Shown: positions 61,683-64,000 of the stretch, piece by piece
Numbering within the stretch: the first letter of the stretch is position 1
Layout of the letters: every line of letters begins with the position of its first letter
Assembly (NCBI RefSeq): GCF_014132155.1
Contig: NZ_BLJQ01000006.1
Span: 64,501-128,500, forward strand
DNA from: Gluconobacter sp. Gdi
Lineage (GTDB): Bacteria > Pseudomonadota > Alphaproteobacteria > Acetobacterales > Acetobacteraceae
Direction: 5' to 3'
Length of the DNA stretch: 64,000 nucleotides
Translations under genes and position numbers: made by a program
The notes under the pieces: model-generated
What the model was told of the DNA's origin: nothing
What the model saw: the letters and a program-made list of their open reading frames with translations, nothing else
Databases searched by the model: none

Positions 61683-62297
61683 ATGGCAAAATATTCGTCT
61701 TTTCGTATGCGCCTTTTGTCCGTGGGATGCATGGTTGGTTTATCGGCTGCTCTGGCAGCCTGTAGCAGTGACCCCACCCTTTATACGCTGTCACCCATAT
61801 CTGGAGCGGCTCAGGGCGGTGGACCAGTCGTCGTAGAGGTCCGGACGCCTGTTGTCCCTTTGCGTCTCGATCGGGATACGATCGTCCGGCAAAATCGGGA
61901 TTACCAGACCAAGCTGGCTACGGGTGATAGCTGGAGTGAAGCGCTTCCCGATATGATTGCTCAGACGCTCACGACTGATTTAGCGCAGCGTCTTCCGGGC
62001 ACGGCGGTCGTGTCACAAGGAGATGCGGTGACAACAACCCCGACAGCTTACGTAGAGGTGACGATTCGGAACTTCGAAGCTGATTCAGTGGGGCGGGCCT
62101 ATATCACGGGGGCAGTGTCTGTTCACCCTGCGCAAAAAATGATTGGTCCCGTTTTGACTGAAGCGTTTGCCTGGCAATCTCCTGAGAGTGCGCAGCTTAA
62201 TACCGGTAAGCTGGTGGCATCTCTCAGTCAGGGGCTGTCCGTTCTCGCGGATCATGCGGCTTCCCGGCTGCGATCACTTCCCTCCACAAGCCGGTAA
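61683..62297 (+). CDS. pqiC: PqiC-type outer membrane lipoprotein (DUF330)
   Basis: A 204-residue lipoprotein with signal peptide and lipobox (ALAAC), and the ABC-type-transport auxiliary/DUF330 fold: YTLSPISGA, VVEVRTPVVPLRLDRDTIVRQ, DSWSEALPDMIAQTLTTDLAQRLPGTAVV, YVEVTIRNFEAD and a helical end. It completes the PqiABC module, bridging PqiB to the outer membrane. An ATG eight codons downstream (MRLLSV) is a possible start. A strong bidirectional terminator follows. Confidence 0.92.
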   Translation: MAKYSSFRMRLLSVGCMVGLSAALAACSSDPTLYTLSPISGAAQGGGPVVVEVRTPVVPLRLDRDTIVRQNRDYQTKLATGDSWSEALPDMIAQTLTTDLAQRLPGTAVVSQGDAVTTTPTAYVEVTIRNFEADSVGRAYITGAVSVHPAQKMIGPVLTEAFAWQSPESAQLNTGKLVASLSQGLSVLADHAASRLRSLPSTSR

Positions 62298-62317
62298 GAG
62301 GGACTACTTGAGGCAAT

Positions 62318-62352
62318 AAAAAAAAGGCTCCCAAATGGGAGCCTTTTTTTTA
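62318..62352. terminator. Bidirectional terminator between pqiC and nusG
   Basis: A perfect GGCTCCC/GGGAGCC stem with an AAAT loop, flanked by eight or more A residues and eight or more T residues, terminates both convergent transcripts. Confidence 0.92.
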
Positions 62353-62376
62353 TTCATATCGTCTCAGCAGAAGAGA

Positions 62377-62907
62377 TTAGAGCTTCTCAACCTGCGTGAA
62401 GTCCAGGTCCACCGGGGTCGAACGACCGAAGATGGAAACGCTGACCTTGAGACGCTGACGTTCTTCGTCCACTTCCTCGATCATGCCCGTAAAGGACGTG
62501 AACGGGCCGTCTGCAACGCGGATCTGCTCGCCGATCTCGAAGGTGAGGGCAGAACGTGGACGTTCCACACCTTCCTGAGCCTGCTTCATGATCCGGTCTG
62601 CTTCTGCAGCCGTAATCGGGGTTGGGCGATTACGCGTTCCCAGAAAGCCGGTGACCTTGGGGGTGTCCTTGACGAGATGCCATGCATCATCTGTCAGTTC
62701 CATCTTCACAAGAACGTAGCCCGGGAAGAACTTGCGCTCTGAATTGACCTTACGGCCCCGGCGCATTTCCGTCACGTCTTCAGATGGGACAAGGATCTGC
62801 TCGAAATGGTCAGATAAGCCCTTCTGTGCAGCCTGCTCCTGAATGTGGCTCGCGATCTTTTTCTCGAACCCGGAATAGACATGCACAACATACCAACGTT
62901 TTGCCAT
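62377..62907 (-). CDS. nusG: Transcription termination/antitermination protein NusG
   Basis: Elongation factor linking RNA polymerase to Rho and ribosomes. The 176-residue protein has the NGN domain (KRWYVVHVYSGFEKKIASHI, RRGRKVNSERKFFPGYVLVKME, VTGFLGTRNRPTPI) and a C-terminal KOW domain (EIGEQIRVADGPFTSFTGMIEEVDEERQRLKVSVSIFGR). It lies nine bases after secE, the conserved secE-nusG pair, but the usual rplK-rplA genes downstream are absent: the pqi operon converges on it. Confidence 0.97.
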   Translation of the reverse strand: MAKRWYVVHVYSGFEKKIASHIQEQAAQKGLSDHFEQILVPSEDVTEMRRGRKVNSERKFFPGYVLVKMELTDDAWHLVKDTPKVTGFLGTRNRPTPITAAEADRIMKQAQEGVERPRSALTFEIGEQIRVADGPFTSFTGMIEEVDEERQRLKVSVSIFGRSTPVDLDFTQVEKL

Positions 62908-62916
62908 GCTGCGGAC

Positions 62917-63171
62917 CTAGCCTCCAACGCCAAACAGCTCGCGGACGCCCAGGCCAATGACCTGATCCACGATGAAGAAGAAGATGCAGGTCACGGTAAC
63001 CATGGCAAGCACCGCACCCGTCGTAATGAGGGTGTTACGACGTGTAGGCCACGTAACCCGCTTGGCTTCGTTGCGCACGTCTTTGATATACGTGCCCAGA
63101 TTGAAGCCGGATCCGTTTTTATGAGGCGCCGTCTTACGCGACTCGTCTTTCGGGGTAGTGACCGACACCAT
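62917..63171 (-). CDS. secE: Preprotein translocase subunit SecE
   Basis: An 84-residue essential subunit of the SecYEG channel with the conserved amphipathic helix before a single membrane segment: NLGTYIKDVRNEAKRVTWPTRRNTLITTGAVLAMVTV, with the VTWPTRR signature. ATG 63171 with GAGGA just upstream gives the usual size; the frame remains open to 63261 across the tRNA-Trp gene and is not part of the protein. It is cotranscribed with tRNA-Trp upstream. Confidence 0.95.
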   Translation of the reverse strand: MVSVTTPKDESRKTAPHKNGSGFNLGTYIKDVRNEAKRVTWPTRRNTLITTGAVLAMVTVTCIFFFIVDQVIGLGVRELFGVGG

Positions 63172-63233
63172 CGTCCTCGAATCAAATGAAAATCCGCGTC
63201 CCGGTGCCGGAAAAGCTATCCGGTAAAGCGGGG

Positions 63234-63310
63234 TGGCAGGGGCGGAGGGTCTCGAACCCACAACCTTCGGTTTTGGAGACCGACGCTCTAGCCAATTGAG
63301 CTACGCCCCT
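63234..63310 (-). tRNA. tRNA-Trp (anticodon CCA)
   Basis: A 77-base cloverleaf on the minus strand with encoded CCA and acceptor stem AGGGGCG/CGCCCCT, anticodon loop CTCCAAA (anticodon CCA), and T-loop TTCGAGA. It lies just upstream of secE, the usual bacterial order. Confidence 0.95.
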
Positions 63311-63484
63311 ATCATCGGGGGTACCACAAAGACTGTGATACACCAACGACAGTGGGGCGGAAAAGATAATGTTCAGAGATGAAAGTCAAGTACCCATAAG
63401 CATCTAGGTTCATATTTTTCATTTCTGGCATTCCCCCTCTTGCGAGGATGCTGAGGAATGGAGTATGACACCGGCAACCTAAGG

Positions 63485-63558
63485 GCGGGCGTAGCATAGT
63501 GGTAATGCAGTAGCCTTCCAAGCTTCTGAGGAGGGTTCGATTCCCTTCGCCCGCTCCA
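63485..63558 (+). tRNA. tRNA-Gly (anticodon TCC)
   Basis: A 74-base cloverleaf with acceptor stem GCGGGCG/CGCCCGC, anticodon loop CTTCCAA (anticodon TCC), T-loop TTCGATT and encoded CCA. Confidence 0.93.
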
Positions 63559-64000
63559 GCAGGTTCCCCAAAAAAACTGATCCAAGCGACTAATCAGAGC
63601 TGGGTATTTCGTATGTGCCTTTTCTGCTCTGCCAAGCGTCTGGCCGCAGTTCCTGTGAGCTGATTGCATACTCCGCAACTCTCTTGCTCGATGCCCGGCG
63701 TTTTATCTCTGCCTGAACACAGTCCCCAATGATTGTGAAGCACTTCCGCAAAATTGTAGAAATTCTGAGCTCTCCCTGACAGCAGCAGGCTGGCATGCGC
63801 GCTACTGTTTTTGGGAATGAAGAATTTGCCTGCAAAGAGCAGTGTTACGCTGAAAAATTTAGTTGTGCGGTAAGGTTGTAGCTCTGCCTCGGTTGCACTG
63901 GATCATGGGGACGTGCTAGAGGCGGCGCCAAGTGGAGGACCGGGTTCAGACGAATCCTGCGTAGGGTCGTGTGTGCCTGAATCCCAACGGATTTGGAAGC
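63559..64000. other. Unassigned region after tRNA-Gly
   Basis: The last 442 bases show no recognisable gene. A minus-strand open frame of about 80 codons (63590-63835) has no family resemblance and no good ribosome-binding site. No tRNA-end duplication, inverted repeat or integrase gene was seen. It may be the start of a spacer or a region continuing beyond the window. Confidence 0.4.

Noticed and set aside
63373-63678. Minus-strand frame with an RRESNPPQKLG-type peptide
   Set aside because: Antisense of the tRNA-Gly gene; a common annotation artefact.
63590-63835. 81-codon minus-strand open frame at the window end
   Set aside because: No ribosome-binding site, family resemblance or neighbours supporting it.
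1-64000. Insertion sequences, prophage or integrases
   Set aside because: No transposase, integrase or phage structural protein was found, and no terminal-repeat pair flanks any gene block.

Overview
The window looks like chromosomal DNA of an acetic acid bacterium (Acetobacteraceae), most probably Gluconobacter or a close relative. The evidence is protein-level: a quinone-type D-lactate dehydrogenase, an OprB sugar porin, a TonB cluster whose ExbB has a long Ala/Pro-rich periplasmic extension, an alphaproteobacterial DUF1491 protein, a dihydroorotase-like PyrC lacking its metal site next to pyrB, and a fairly high-GC coding bias. No species call can be proved without a search. No phage, insertion sequence, integrase or CRISPR array was seen.

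Layout. 1-5208: end of dld, an RhtA-type exporter, parE and a small exported protein. 5525-7365: a lipoprotein with a cadherin/Ig-like repeat and an OmpA-family protein, each with its own terminator. 7508-17929 (minus): one long co-directional block gltX-pyrB-pyrC-like-plsY-dprA-topA-S41 protease-DUF1491, several members overlapping by 4 bases. 18026-25843: a Tat-type NAD(P)-binding protein, comEC, nth, an ABC exporter, a secreted amidohydrolase and a small protein resembling the domain that follows Hint domains. 25821-29237: rdgB and rph (minus), hrcA and an aldo/keto reductase (plus). 29323-33113: mrcA and prfB; prfB needs a +1 frameshift at a UAA codon. 33511-37587: tonB-exbB-exbD-exbD-TPR protein. 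37648-42278: flgH, an OprB porin, a 55-residue lipoprotein, an SDR epimerase and gmhA. 42486-44231: an alpha-glucosidase.

44258-50816: an amino-sugar catabolic cluster. Five tightly packed minus-strand genes (BadF-type kinase, SIS isomerase/deaminase, KbaZ-type aldolase subunit, FucP-like permease, NagA deacetylase) diverge from a DeoR-family regulator. The combination of a sugar kinase, a deacetylase, an AgaS-like SIS protein and KbaZ fits N-acetylgalactosamine (Aga) use better than simple N-acetylglucosamine use.

50818-57833: a ureide (purine nitrogen) cluster starting one base after the DeoR gene: HpxZ/AtzH, a 59-residue HpxX/AtzG, HpxY/AtzE amidase, then on the minus strand HpxW (Ntn hydrolase) with a LysR regulator, and divergently allantoate amidohydrolase and a PucG/HpxJ aminotransferase. 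Together these could take allantoate through ureidoglycine, oxalurate and oxamate to oxalate, ammonia and CO2, with glycine made by the transamination.

57862-64000: a small KGG-type 'plasmid stabilization' protein, tRNA-Thr(CGT), the pqiABC lipid-transport operon, nusG and secE with tRNA-Trp(CCA), tRNA-Gly(TCC), and about 440 bases at the end with no recognised gene. Two genuine small genes (55 and 59 codons) are easily missed because of their size.
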